Both the position numbers and the translations under genes were made by a program. Source: Pachyseris speciosa (taxonomy: Eukaryota; Cnidaria; Anthozoa; Scleractinia; Pachyseridae). Taken from it: a stretch of DNA of 64,000 bases. The notes beneath the pieces are model-generated. The model was not told the origin of the DNA, ran no database searches, and saw only the letters and a program-made list of their open reading frames with translations. The stretch is taken from assembly GCA_016490735.1 (NCBI GenBank), contig JAEMWC010001380.1:1-64000 (forward strand), written 5' to 3'. Below, piece by piece: positions 26,401-36,900 of this stretch. Every line of letters begins with the position of its first letter. The first letter of the stretch is position 1.

Positions 26401-26681
26401 AAGTATCGGCATTGGACACGCGGAAATTCTAGGTTACCATCCGGGTTTAAGTTCTCATCAAGAGTTGAATTCATACTAAATAAATCGAGATCGTATAGAC
26501 AGGGTAAACATTCAAGATTTCTTTTTGTAGGTAGCTCACTTGCAAGCGAGTTGTTAAATTGACCATGATAGAGGGGCAAATTGCCCCTTAAGTTGAAGTA
26601 CGGTAGCTCTTTTAACAATGATCTAGTATATTTCTGTTCTTGTTTAGACTGTCTACTACGTAAACCTTGAGTTCTCATCAA
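23418..26681 (-). CDS. LINE ORF2: endonuclease-reverse transcriptase, 1087 aa
   Basis: The protein nicks target DNA and copies its RNA into the genome (target-primed reverse transcription). An apurinic-type endonuclease spans roughly residues 115-330 (VTETKI near 149, GDFN at 256-259, SDH at 323-325). The reverse transcriptase spans about 600-870, with NYRPISLLS (628-636), FIDLKKAFDTVNH (698-710), GVPQGSVLGP (756-765) and the catalytic FADD (787-790). No stop or frameshift interrupts it. There is no RNase H or other C-terminal domain that I can recognise, in keeping with L2/CR1-type elements. It follows ORF1 by 56 bp on the same strand. Confidence 0.93.
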   Translation of the reverse strand: MMRTQGLRSRQSKQEQKYTRSLLKELPYFNLRGNLPLYHGQFNNSLASELPTKRNLECLPCLYDLDLFSMNSTLDENLNPDGNLEFPRVQCRYFSPHSFKEYGSSFSSSQKESSLSFFHNNIVSLNKNLDNLVAHYLDELDFHFNVIGVTETKITKSNEHLCNYQIPGYNFEQVPTPLVSGGVGLFIDNTLTYTVLEKTSTEAFQALWVEFSFLKQKNIICGIIYRQHNSPDLFLNYLTDTLERLNSTGKRVCLLGDFNLCLLKTPTSHHSHDFLTILQGNYLIPTIDKPTRVHRTTATLIDNIFVNNPEQVLLSGNIITDVSDHFSQFCILSSVKENSNIKKIIRDKRDFSHFSAESFNSDLSAVDWENILLTKSNNIDDLFSTFFKCVNNIVNKHAPIKNLSKRKIKQLAKPWITKGLRTSIKVKNKLYVLGDYVKYTYYRNRLTTLTRLSKQKYYANYFLANINNMKKTWQAINTLLTNRKRKSHSITALKDPRDNNLVTHNPSRIPNILNEHFATIGNKLAMKLSPRSNYKDYLAKSKSPDSSFLFQPVSPEEVKFEILSLSNNKSHGLYSCPAQLLKCACDIISPVLAEIFNISISSGAYPSKLKISKITAIFKCDDETDALNYRPISLLSNFNKVFEKIMYNRMVSFIEQHSILYSSQYGFRQGHSTNHAIIDIVEAIQSNMNRRLFTCGIFIDLKKAFDTVNHKILLDKLNHYGFRGIINDWLKSYLTDRTQTTQTDSHISDKCTCTCGVPQGSVLGPLLFLLYVNDIHNCSSKLKFFLFADDTSIIFADKDLKKLEVTVNNEIEKLNDWLTSNKLTLNTKKSNYVIFRPYQKKIQNIPQICIFDHDSNKNVNLEYKDCIKYLAVLIDENLSWKNHIDSVITKISKTVGMLSKLRHYIPFCILINIYNALITPYLSYGLITWGHASKTHLNKLTILQKRALRLIHFADRNEHAIPLFVKTSVLPLSFLYVQAVSNLMYDINAKQAPPNILNLFCRTSSIHKYATRSSTSQNFYIKNSRIDRQKYSFSRVGAKVWNGIPAKIKKLPKNSFKKEMKRILFDILKTEDSYIEIDKIIFDLKNH

Positions 26682-26737
26682 AGTATGTTGATATATAAAT
26701 CAATTAAGGTAGGAAATACAAGGGAGTGAACTTATCT

Positions 26738-27232
26738 CTAGCCTCGCGAACTTGCTCCTACTATCCCATCACGTACAAGCGCGTGGAGGTCATCGATACG
26801 GGCGAGCTTGATAGCGTTTGAGGAATCCGTCTTGCGTAGGAATACAGAGCCTCCCCTAGCCCAGCAAAACTTGTAGCCTTTCTCATTCTTGAACTTTCTG
26901 GCTTCGTATAGCAGTGTCTGGAGTCGCGGCGAGAGATGGTCAAACAGCGCTATGTCCTCTACTAGCACGTCTCCCTCAAAACCCAGATCTTTGGCCTGAA
27001 ACGAGGAATTTCTGCGTCTTGCAGCCATTACTTTATCTTTGGCCAAGCGCCGTGTAAATTTGCACACAATGGCGTTGGGCTTGTTCGATGCTCGCCTAGC
27101 GGGAACACGGTGAGCAGTATCGATGTCTAATATCGAGATATCTTTGACTCCCAGGGCAGAGAAAAGGCGTAGGCACAGTAGGGCTGTCTGCTCAGCAGTT
27201 TCTCTTTCGGCAAGAACCGGTACTCCCACTAT
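26738..27232 (-). CDS. LINE ORF1, N-terminally truncated
   Basis: Residues resemble the RNA-binding ORF1 proteins of invertebrate LINEs: DIDTAHRVPARR, VCKFTRRLAKDKVMAARR, LLYEARKFKNEKGYKFCW and VFLRKTDSS appear in the usual order. The frame has no ATG at its upstream end; it runs into the element's 5' truncation point near 27,232, so the N-terminal coiled-coil part is missing. It probably coated the LINE RNA when full length. Confidence 0.8.
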   Translation of the reverse strand: MVGVPVLAERETAEQTALLCLRLFSALGVKDISILDIDTAHRVPARRASNKPNAIVCKFTRRLAKDKVMAARRRNSSFQAKDLGFEGDVLVEDIALFDHLSPRLQTLLYEARKFKNEKGYKFCWARGGSVFLRKTDSSNAIKLARIDDLHALVRDGIVGASSRG

Positions 27233-27514
27233 TTTATATATGTACAGGCGTTTAGTGTAAGTTTGTAAAATCCCATGAAGAAGTCTACACTAGTTAGACG
27301 AAACACGTCGGAGAATAAACTGCAAGTTTTACAACTACAGTTCGCAGAAGTGTTGCTTACTAAAAAATTGCTAAAAAAATATTAAATTAAAACAACAAAA
27401 AGGGAACCTCCTTTTTTGTCAGAGCATAGTTAAAAAAGATCGGAAAAAAATTGTTTGCAAAGGGAAATTTTTCAACCCCCCTCTCCCCTCCAGAAAAATA
27501 ATGGTCAATCCCTA

Positions 27515-27930
27515 AGGCAATTTAACTTTTAGTTAGCATTGTTCAATACATATATTTAGTGATTTGTCGCTAGATCACGGAAAATATGGCAAATCCTATA
27601 CATAACGACGGGTTACACAAACAGATTTATTGGGCTCTCTACAGTGGGAGTGATGGGGAGCGGCTGTGTTCGCAAGCTATGAGCACTGCTTCTTGAATTT
27701 TAATGATCCTCAGTAATACAATAACGGTCACAATGCTGATTACTGATGATGATGTTGACGATCATGAAGGTGGTCTACAATGTTCCATAATTTACATTAA
27801 CACTGACAGAATGAAAACCATCACATGCTTAGTAGAACCCCTTCATCTCTTTAAGCCACATAAATTTCCTTTAGCTGTATGATGTGGGTTAACATTCATC
27901 ATCTATCTATTATAGAATTCGCCTATACAG
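27515..27930. other. No gene seen; upstream of multi-exon gene
   Basis: AT-rich DNA between the TIR element and the first supported exon at 27,931. The gene's true start and promoter were not identified and may lie here or further left. Confidence 0.4.
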
Positions 27931-30900
27931 GTCAGTCAATCGTGGCAGCAGTTTAGAGAGGGTTGGAGACAATATTCCTGATGGGAAGGAATTGCTGCAC
28001 TTGTTTGGCCAAAGTGCCTCTAAAAGAGTTTACATGTTACTAAGGAGTCAACATTCAGGTATATCAAATATATATGAGCATACAAGTAATCAACAATTAT
28101 TGTTCTGCAAGGCATATCCTGGTGTCCATGTGTTTGAATGGGGGGATGGGGGTGGGGTGGGTGTATGGGGTTCGGTAAGAGGTGCATTTAACAGTGGGTT
28201 TCTCTGCAACAGTGTGAGCTCTCAGTGGAAATCAAATCGTACAACTTTCAACAATCTTCAATGTGAATTTTATTGATTATCAGTAGACAACAGAGACCCA
28301 AATGCACTCAACTTGGCAAACTGCATGTAAAATATTGATATCATGGTGTCAATAGAGATGTTGAATATGTCCACTCAAGGATATAAGATTTATCCTATCT
28401 ATTTTGAATATTTACAGTCACAACATCAGCAGCAACTACAACAACAAGCACAGGTATTGAAACACAACACATTAAGTACTTAAGATAGCTGTTTCAAGGG
28501 AGTTAATAAACCCCGAAATCAAAAATCAGCTACATTTTTAAAAAGCTATTTGTAGGTGTTCCAAAATTCCCACCGTGGCCTGAAATTTGAGACAATTTGT
28601 ACACGACCAAAACATCTCTGTGATGTCATGCATGTGTTGAGGAATCGCATCGACAATACTCATTCATTTAAAATGTTCTACAGGAGAAAGATTTGCAGTT
28701 AACACTTTAGGGCGTTTTAGAAAACTACCAGTATCAGACAGGCTTTGGTTCACATCAGTTGGAGGGAAATCTTCTTGATTGAAACCTTCAACTGACCATA
28801 CCTATTTTGCTTGTTTACAGTTGCAACCTCACCAGCAACACATACCACAACAACACACATATCAGCAAGCACAGGTACATCACAACATTGATCTTCACTC
28901 TAACTTGTCTCAAACAACTTACGTTTAACTTCATGTATAAGTCCACAAACCCTTAGTGCAAAAAACTGTTTGTTGAAGGGAACATCCACTCTTACAACAG
29001 ATTGGTGCTAAACTGTAGGAAATAGTCACTAGATTTCAATTTTTATTTTTGTTTAAAGCCTGTATGAAACATTTAAGTGTATAAGAAAATCAATATCATA
29101 GCCTATTTTTGCTTTTAAATTTCACAAGCATGGCCCATTTGGATTCGATGACGTGTAATGGTTGACCTATTGTTTAACACAAAGGATTTCCTACTTCATA
29201 ATTTGCTTCCTGACAAAAAGCTGCAACCATCACACTTCATCAAATCCAAAATGGCCACACCCAAAAAATTTCAAAGGGAAAATAGGCGGTGATGACATTG
29301 ATTTTTTTGTACACTTAAATGTAATATCCACGTTTCAAAACAAAATTTTGAGTATAATAAATATTTCCAACAATTTAGCTTGAATTTTCTGTAAGAGTTG
29401 AGGTTCCCTTTAAATTGCCCCATCAAATACAAGCCCCAGGAGGCTTATACTTGGAAATTGCCCTCAAATACAATATAAAACAAAGTAGAAATGGTACAGT
29501 AACACATAAATTTTCTTCCCACTCTAAGGTAGCCCAATTGATTTTGTAACACAAATATAAGCCCCTCTGGATACAAGCCTTTCAAAAAATAAGCCCCTCC
29601 AAAATGCCCTTTGAAAAATATAAGCCCTCACAGGCACCACGAAGGGAAGGGATACTAAAAAAACCCAAGTTACTAATTTCTATTTAACGTTTGACCAAAA
29701 ACTGATTATTCTTGTTTTGAAACACCTCTATTTTGTTGCTGAAAGTATATATTAATTTCAGCACACCATGTCACATTTTAAGGGCATTTCCAGCCACTTC
29801 ATTTCCCAGTTGACTCACACTGACACGTTTGAAATTGCAAACTTGCTGCACGGGTCCCACCTCAGGGGCTTACTTTTGGAATTTTACCATTATCTGGCCC
29901 AATCAGGTGGCTTAAACAAATCACATCCTATTCTTGTAACACTTCATCTAGACCTCATTAAAAAAAACTAACTAGACAAATATATCAGCTATAAATAATG
30001 TGGAAATGTTGGCTGTGGTTGACATTTTTTTTGGTTGAAATGTATGTTGAATCCTTTCGATTGGACCCTTTAATTTACCACATGTTTTGCTTGCTTACAG
30101 TTGCAACCTCAGCAACAACACAGACATCAAGCATAGGTAACAAAACCCTAGCATTTTTCTTGAAATAAAATAGAATTGGCTTTGGCTTACATTATTACAC
30201 TTGAATGGAGATGATGAGTTTTTTTTTAAAACAACAACTGGTTTTGTTTGCAGTTGCAACCTCTACAGTAACAGCAACAATAAGCACAGGTAAAACAACA
30301 TTTATTTAGCATTAATCAGCATAACTTAATTGTTTACCAAACAACATTGATTTACACATGTAACATGTTTTGCTTGCTTACAGTTGCAACCTCGGAAACA
30401 ACACAGACATCAAGCACAGGTAACAAAACTCTAGCATTGATCTTGAAATAAAATAGAATTGGCTTTGGCTTACATTATTACACTTGAATGGAGATGCTGA
30501 ATTTTATTTTGAAAACAACAACTGATTTTGTTTGCAGTTGCAACCTCTACAGCAAGACTAACAGCAACAACAAGCACAGGTAAAACAACATTTATTTAGC
30601 ATTAACCAGCATGACTAGATTGTTTACCAAACAACATTGATTTACAAGGGACATATTTGCAATTGCTCTTTAGTTTCTACCCACAAGTAGAGAAGGCGGA
30701 AAGCAACATAAATTTTCTAAATAAAAACAAGAGGCTACAATTAGCCAAATTAACTTGGGCTTGCAAAAAATAGTATTGTATCCCTAATTTAGCACTAATA
30801 GAGGGAAGTCTGTCTTTCCTACATCGGACGCATTGCGCTTAGCTTTTGTTGGAGTCTATTTCTTTGCAGTGTATATCTGTAGACCCCTATCAGATCAACA

Positions 30901-33900
30901 TATAACCCCTTAAAATTACAAAATTGCTTGACAGCTCAACCATTGAGAACAATAATGATAACACTCAGTTTTAAGAGGCCTTCAAAGGGGTGGTCGGGTG
31001 TTGCCTTGTTGCTCATTCATGACTCTGTCTCTTGCATGTTTTGTTGGGGACAAATGTTGCTGTCACACAAAAAAAACAAAGAGGATTGGAGAGTCAATTG
31101 TTGTGGTTGCAAACAGTCGCACGTTTTCTGCCAATTTCTGTTGTCAGTCTTTTGGGAGTACATTGTTGCCTGCCGCCTGCTGCTTCTACCCCTTGGAAGG
31201 CCTCTTTTAAGGGAGATGTTGAATCTTTTGTTAGCCTTTGATTTACCATTACCTGTTTTACTTGGTCACAGATGCAACCTTAGTGTCAACAGCAACAATG
31301 AGCTCAGGTAAAACAGCACAAGCACTATAACATAAAATTATCAGCTTGAATTTTTCTAAACAACAAACAGTAATTAAAATTCATCAAATGAATATGAACT
31401 GAATTTACTCGTACCAGACAGGTAGAAAAGGAAGTTGTTTTTAAATGAAGGAATTGTGTACACAATACAACGCTGGTACACTTCCTCTAGACCTCTTTAC
31501 ATCAGGGGAAACTGGTATTCAAAAAAGTTACTGTGTTTGGTCGCTTTGAATCACATGTTTGTATGAACATGTTGAATCCTTTGATCACAACCTAAAATTA
31601 AATTAATCTACCATATGGATTTTGTTTGCTTATAGCTGCTTTTGGTTTGACATAAACAGCTTTGTAGGTTTGGCTTGCATTATTTGAATGGAGAAGTTGA
31701 AGATTTAATTCCTTTTAATTCCAGTTTACAGTTGCAAACTTGCCTGTACCACAGCAAACATCAAGCACAGGTAATTTCCTTTGTAGCTTCGAAAGTACCA
31801 ATTAAAAAAAAAGGTTCGGTGGAATGATGCCTTAGTATTAATACACTTACTAGGGAAAATTGAAAAGGTTATAATCAATCTGACTCTAATGCTAGTCACT
31901 CACTAATTTGCTTGTTAAAAGTGCACACACGGACATCATGGTCATACTTTGAGCATTCTTGGTGATCACAGTTGTAAACAGTTCTGCAGATGAATCTGGG
32001 GGTATATCAACAATTAAAACAGCCATTAATTAAAATTATACAGTTATCCGAATTAAATACAAGAAAGGGGAATATCAAATAAATACTGTACATATGTAAA
32101 CTGCCATTAAATTTGTATATCAACTGCACCACCAATAATGAAAGACACACTTTGTTGTTATACTTAACATATATCCCATAAACTCATGTTAGTGCCTAAT
32201 TTGTCACTGTTCACTTCCTAGCTGTTTCCTAATGCTTGTTTCCCTGTTTCTCGCCTCTTTCCATTGTGGTTGTGGTCTTGATAATATAAAGACAAAAATT
32301 CATTTCTCTCCAAACATGTCAAAATTACGCAGCCCTTAAACCTGATTGGCTCACTGCTACTACTCATATCACTTCTGATAAATGGTTTGAAACTGAGGAT
32401 GACTACATTGATTGGGGAAGTATCCCAAATTATTCAAAGCAAACTTAAAGTTTAAATATTAACAACATATCACCACTTACCAATCTTACAATACAATAGT
32501 TACTGTATATTTAAGGCTAGACATAATCTCATATAAAAGAGTGTAACTTTTTTAACTGACAACATAGGGTTCATGGTTCAAGACAATGATGACGATGATG
32601 ACCTGTTGATACCTGCCTTTTATGAAGACTCTACAAACGGTCCAGGTGCGTCATAACTTATTCACAAGACATACTTAGCATAGATAGGGAGAACATACAA
32701 TGAGTGTGGAGACCATTATAAAGTGGTAGGGCTAAAACATCTGGTCAGATTCAAGTGGCAAAATCAATTCAATATGGTAGCCCCTCACATGTGCAGTCCT
32801 GAAATACCAGTATTTAATTATACATCATTATAACAATTCCTGTCACTGTACTTAACTTTATCTCCATTTTCACCAGCAAGTTCAAGTTTGATCTTACCAG
32901 TATGCTCCTTTAAATATCAGCTTTAAATTAGAACTTCTGATCTAGGTAACCCTCCAAAAAACAAGACTGTATTTAAAGGTAACAATTATGACACTAATTT
33001 GACTTTGTCTTTTTTTACCCATTTTAGCCAGCTCTTTTTCTTGTGATGTTGGTAAGCTGAATTTTGTTGTGTCTCTGCAGCCAGTAAAGTGTATGCAGTA
33101 TTCCTGGGATGTGTGGGGTGGGTGCATTGGGGGCTGTCCACATCATTTTTGTTCAAAGACCCAATATCAATCCACATACATAATTATTCTCCTCATCATT
33201 CCTTGCAAGATAGCAGTAAATTGGCAGAATGTATTCAAAGAAAACAACAATTTTTTCTCACGAAATGCAAATCTGATTGCTTGTCACCAATGCAGCTTAA
33301 AGCATTATAAGGTTACATTAGACAACCTAAATTACAAAGACCAAAGATCTCATTAAAAAGTGCTGCCTTATATATTGCATTTTATTAACACATACAACCC
33401 ATACAGAAACCTAGCTAGAAAATGAAAAAAAAAATAAATAAATAAAACAGCCATTACCATGCATACCCTTGCAACAAGGTTACAGACGAAGTACTGTAAT
33501 AATATAAGCATGTAACAAACACTATGTTATGAAAGCTACTAATCAATACATGTTATTTTTCAGCTGGGACAATTTTGGAAGATCTTAACCCAGTGGGAGT
33601 CTTCAGCAAAGCTTGCAAAGGTATATGTGTTACATGTATGTCAGAGATTAACACATGGAAGGAAACATTAACAAACTAGCTTTTTATTATGTATTGAATT
33701 AATCACCATTCTTCATAATTATGACAAAAAGTGTGTTGAAAAAAGCTTGAAAAAGAGTCAGTTAACTTGCCCTAACCCATACCATGCTTGTGATTTCCAA
33801 CTGAGGCATCAATTCATTTAATATTTGCTATTATATAGTTCCATACGACCAACTGGACAGAGAACATGAGGTGGCATGGTGTGAGAACATGTTGCTCAAG

Positions 33901-36900
33901 GAGGGGCAAGGCCCTGAAAACAACACAAGTCTCCCACTATTTTTAAATTTGACATATAGTGAGGTTAGTGGTGAATAAAATATCAGTGTACCATAAAAGA
34001 GTTTAGTATAACAAACAAAAAGTTTGTAGGTTCCTAACTTTGAAACCTTAATTTAATACTACATTTTAAATGCCTTGAATAAACTGATGCATGTATGTTA
34101 ATTATTTTGCAAAACAAATCCAATTCATCAGAGAAATCAATTATATCTGTAGCAAACAAAAACAAAACCAGCAAATTGATGATAAATTTATGATTAAATT
34201 TCTTTAATTGGGATAACGAAATTAACATCATTGAAACTTTTCTACTAGATGTGCCACCAGGCCAATGGAGACAAGTGCCTGATGATGCTGCTTGTGTTGA
34301 AGGAAGGTGACAACCTTCAACATGTCAAAAGGTAACTGAGGAAATAATATGTTAATGCTATATCTACATGGACACTTGATAGACTGTCTGAATGCCCACC
34401 AAACTGAAATGCTGATGTCAAACAGTGACTTTGAACTTTGTAATATAAAAATGCTCAAAATGGCTAGTCATACCAATGTAACCTCTGACTGTGAAATGTT
34501 GGAGTGACACATCACTTCTACGCCCCTTCCCTACACCCCACCCCCTCCCAAACCTGTTTGTGAAAGGTTATATTTATTACAAGAAATTTTCTCTTGAAAT
34601 CAAAAGATTCCTATATATTTTTTTTGTTTCTCTCTTTCTTTTTACTTTTGTTTCACAGACTGCTCACCTTAGTTAAAAATCAGCCAAATGTGTATTACTG
34701 GTTGGCTGAATCAGGCAGCCACGATGGGAAAAGAGGTAAGTCTATTAGATTCTGACAAACAAATTCCAAACATGCCCATGCTGAGTTGCATAATGTCTGG
34801 CGGAAAATAATAAACAACACCGACTAATCAACTGTAACATTAAATAGTAAATCGTTTTAACCCGGGACTCATATCAAAACTAAGTCAAGCATGATTGTCC
34901 AGGCAAGTGTAGTCCTGAGAAGGACTGTTTGTGATGACACTGACTGAAATTTCAACAACCTGAGTGGAAGTCATCATCAGAGTCAAGTGATTTGCATCAA
35001 TCATCATTTACTTCACTTTTAGCCCGTACTGATTATAACATGATGACTTATGGTGCCAGGTTCGCCACCTCCACCCCTGAACTTTGGATTAAGCTACCTG
35101 ATGACATTAAAGCTATTGACAACTTAACAACTTTTAAATCAAAGCTTATCACCTATTTTTAATATTTATTTCAAAAATTAATTTCAATCTCAATTTTATT
35201 TCTTAATTTTGTTTACTATCATGTGTATATTATGTAAAGCGCATAGAGCTGCTGTACATGCCCTATATAAAAATGTTTGTTATTAATATGTTATGTCAGG
35301 AGATGGTATAAGTATTCTGGTCGTTGATCTGATTGGTCAACAAAGTCGTGATGCTATTGGTAGTCTGTCAGATAAGCTGTGGTGTTATTGGCTGTGAAGA
35401 CTGTAAACCATGATTGTTCGATCTGTCTTTTGTTAGTCAAATGTTTGCTGGTGTTTTGTTGGTCGAACAATGGACAATCCGACTTGTAAGTATTCCATAC
35501 CAACAATCAGACTTTTCTAACCCATTGATTCCATATTTTTTTGCCAGTAAAAGATAAATTCGGCAAAGAAATGAAAAGATCAGAGGTGTTCCTCATGGTG
35601 CCCACCAAGGATCAGCCCATTTTGGTGGAACGCTATTGTGGTAAGCCACTGAAAGACTTGATTGTCTATTAATTCAAATAATCAAGTGTTTTGATGAAAA
35701 TATGGCAGCCATGACAAAAGAATGTGCCAGTAGGTCTCACTTCTTACACTTACAGACAGTTCCTTAGATTTAACATTTGCTGTTCATGTAACTCAGATGC
35801 AAGCAACTGAGCACATTAAGTAGCAAGTTCACTTTTGCCTTCTCTATGATACAACAGGGTTTACTTCCCTGACTAACTTGCAATTATAAGATTATCTGCA
35901 TGCATCACAGCATTCAGCATTCAGCTTGCAGCTTGAAAAACATGGAGGAATTGATCAACAATGAACAACTCTATGCTATATTGTATCATGAACAAGTATA
36001 GCAACACAGCGGTTACTGGCCTTCCCATCACCATAAGGAAAAATGATAAAAATAGTACTAATATTAATAAAAATACTACTGCTGCACTGCTACTGCGACA
36101 TTGTACTACTAATGCTAATTAATGTCAACATCAAAATTTACTACTAAAATAACCCCACCACCAGCCAATATCCTTGAAGATGTAACAGCAGACGATTTCC
36201 TGTGCGCTATTGCAAGAGGACAGGAAAGTCTTAGCACTCTGCATTCACAATGGTAAGTTTAAGCAGAAAACCACATAACCAAATCACATGAATACTCGGC
36301 ATTATACAGTACATAGGATTAAATATTACCAAAGACATATTATAAGTAAATAGAGAAAATTTCAAAAACAGAATAATATGCATATGTGTATAATAGAGAC
36401 AGATGCTGATACACACAACACACACCATGCACACACATGATTATATATAGACATTAAACAAAACCAAAGAGTGACATGAGTTATTCGTTAGGGGCATGTC
36501 AGTTCAAATTATATCTTCTTAGTGCACGATTATTTGTTGTTCCATTGGCAGGTGGAAATTCAGTGAAGGAGAAGAAACATCGGTAAGAATAATAATCCAA
36601 ATCTCTGGAAAAATCATGATTTTAAAAGCAGACTTAAAATTATAGGAAAAAATTAAACAACCATGCAAGCCAGGCCAGTTCTGACAATTATTAGGCTGTC
36701 ATTTCTTTGAAAAATAATCATAAAGTAAATAAATAAAAAGATCAGAGGCGTAACAATAGCCATATATCACATTATTATGTGACAACAGAGCTGTAAGCTA
36801 CTTAAATGAAGATTTACTCAGCTAAATTTCAATAAGTATGTCTCTAATGATGGTCGTACCTAATTTTCCCACAGCATGCCGATCAACAACCCACAGTAAA

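Larger units (their letters stand above)
23121..27232 (-). mobile_element. L2/CR1-like non-LTR retrotransposon
   Basis: A minus-strand LINE. It ends, at the low-coordinate side, in short tandem repeats (AAGGTTCAT on the plus strand), as is usual for L2/CR1 3' ends instead of a poly-A tail. It carries ORF2 (23418-26681) and the C-terminal part of ORF1 (26738-27232). The 5' end is truncated within ORF1, directly at a TATATA sequence that also abuts the 3' end, consistent with insertion into an AT-rich target. The intact ORF2 implies a recent insertion. Confidence 0.85.
22505..27514. mobile_element. Palindromic TIR element interrupted by a LINE
   Basis: The outer arms match in inverse orientation: GACCATTATTTTTCTGGAGG at about 22,514 and its reverse complement ending near 27,504. 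Further in, arms of about 75-80 percent identity share AACTTGCAGTTTATTCTCC (left) and its reverse complement (right). The inner part, about 22,955-23,105, is itself palindromic (GCAACTAT, GGGAACACAA and their complements). Removing the LINE at 23,121-27,232 leaves a roughly 0.9-kb, nearly palindromic element without coding capacity. The superfamily is not identified. Confidence 0.7.

Noticed and set aside
30928..31311. 127-aa plus-strand frame in the mini-exon region
   Set aside because: Crosses a splice acceptor at 31,271 and has no protein-like features; best explained as intron.
33069..33356. 95-aa plus-strand frame between exons
   Set aside because: No conserved features, overlaps other frames, and lies in an intron of the consistent exon chain.
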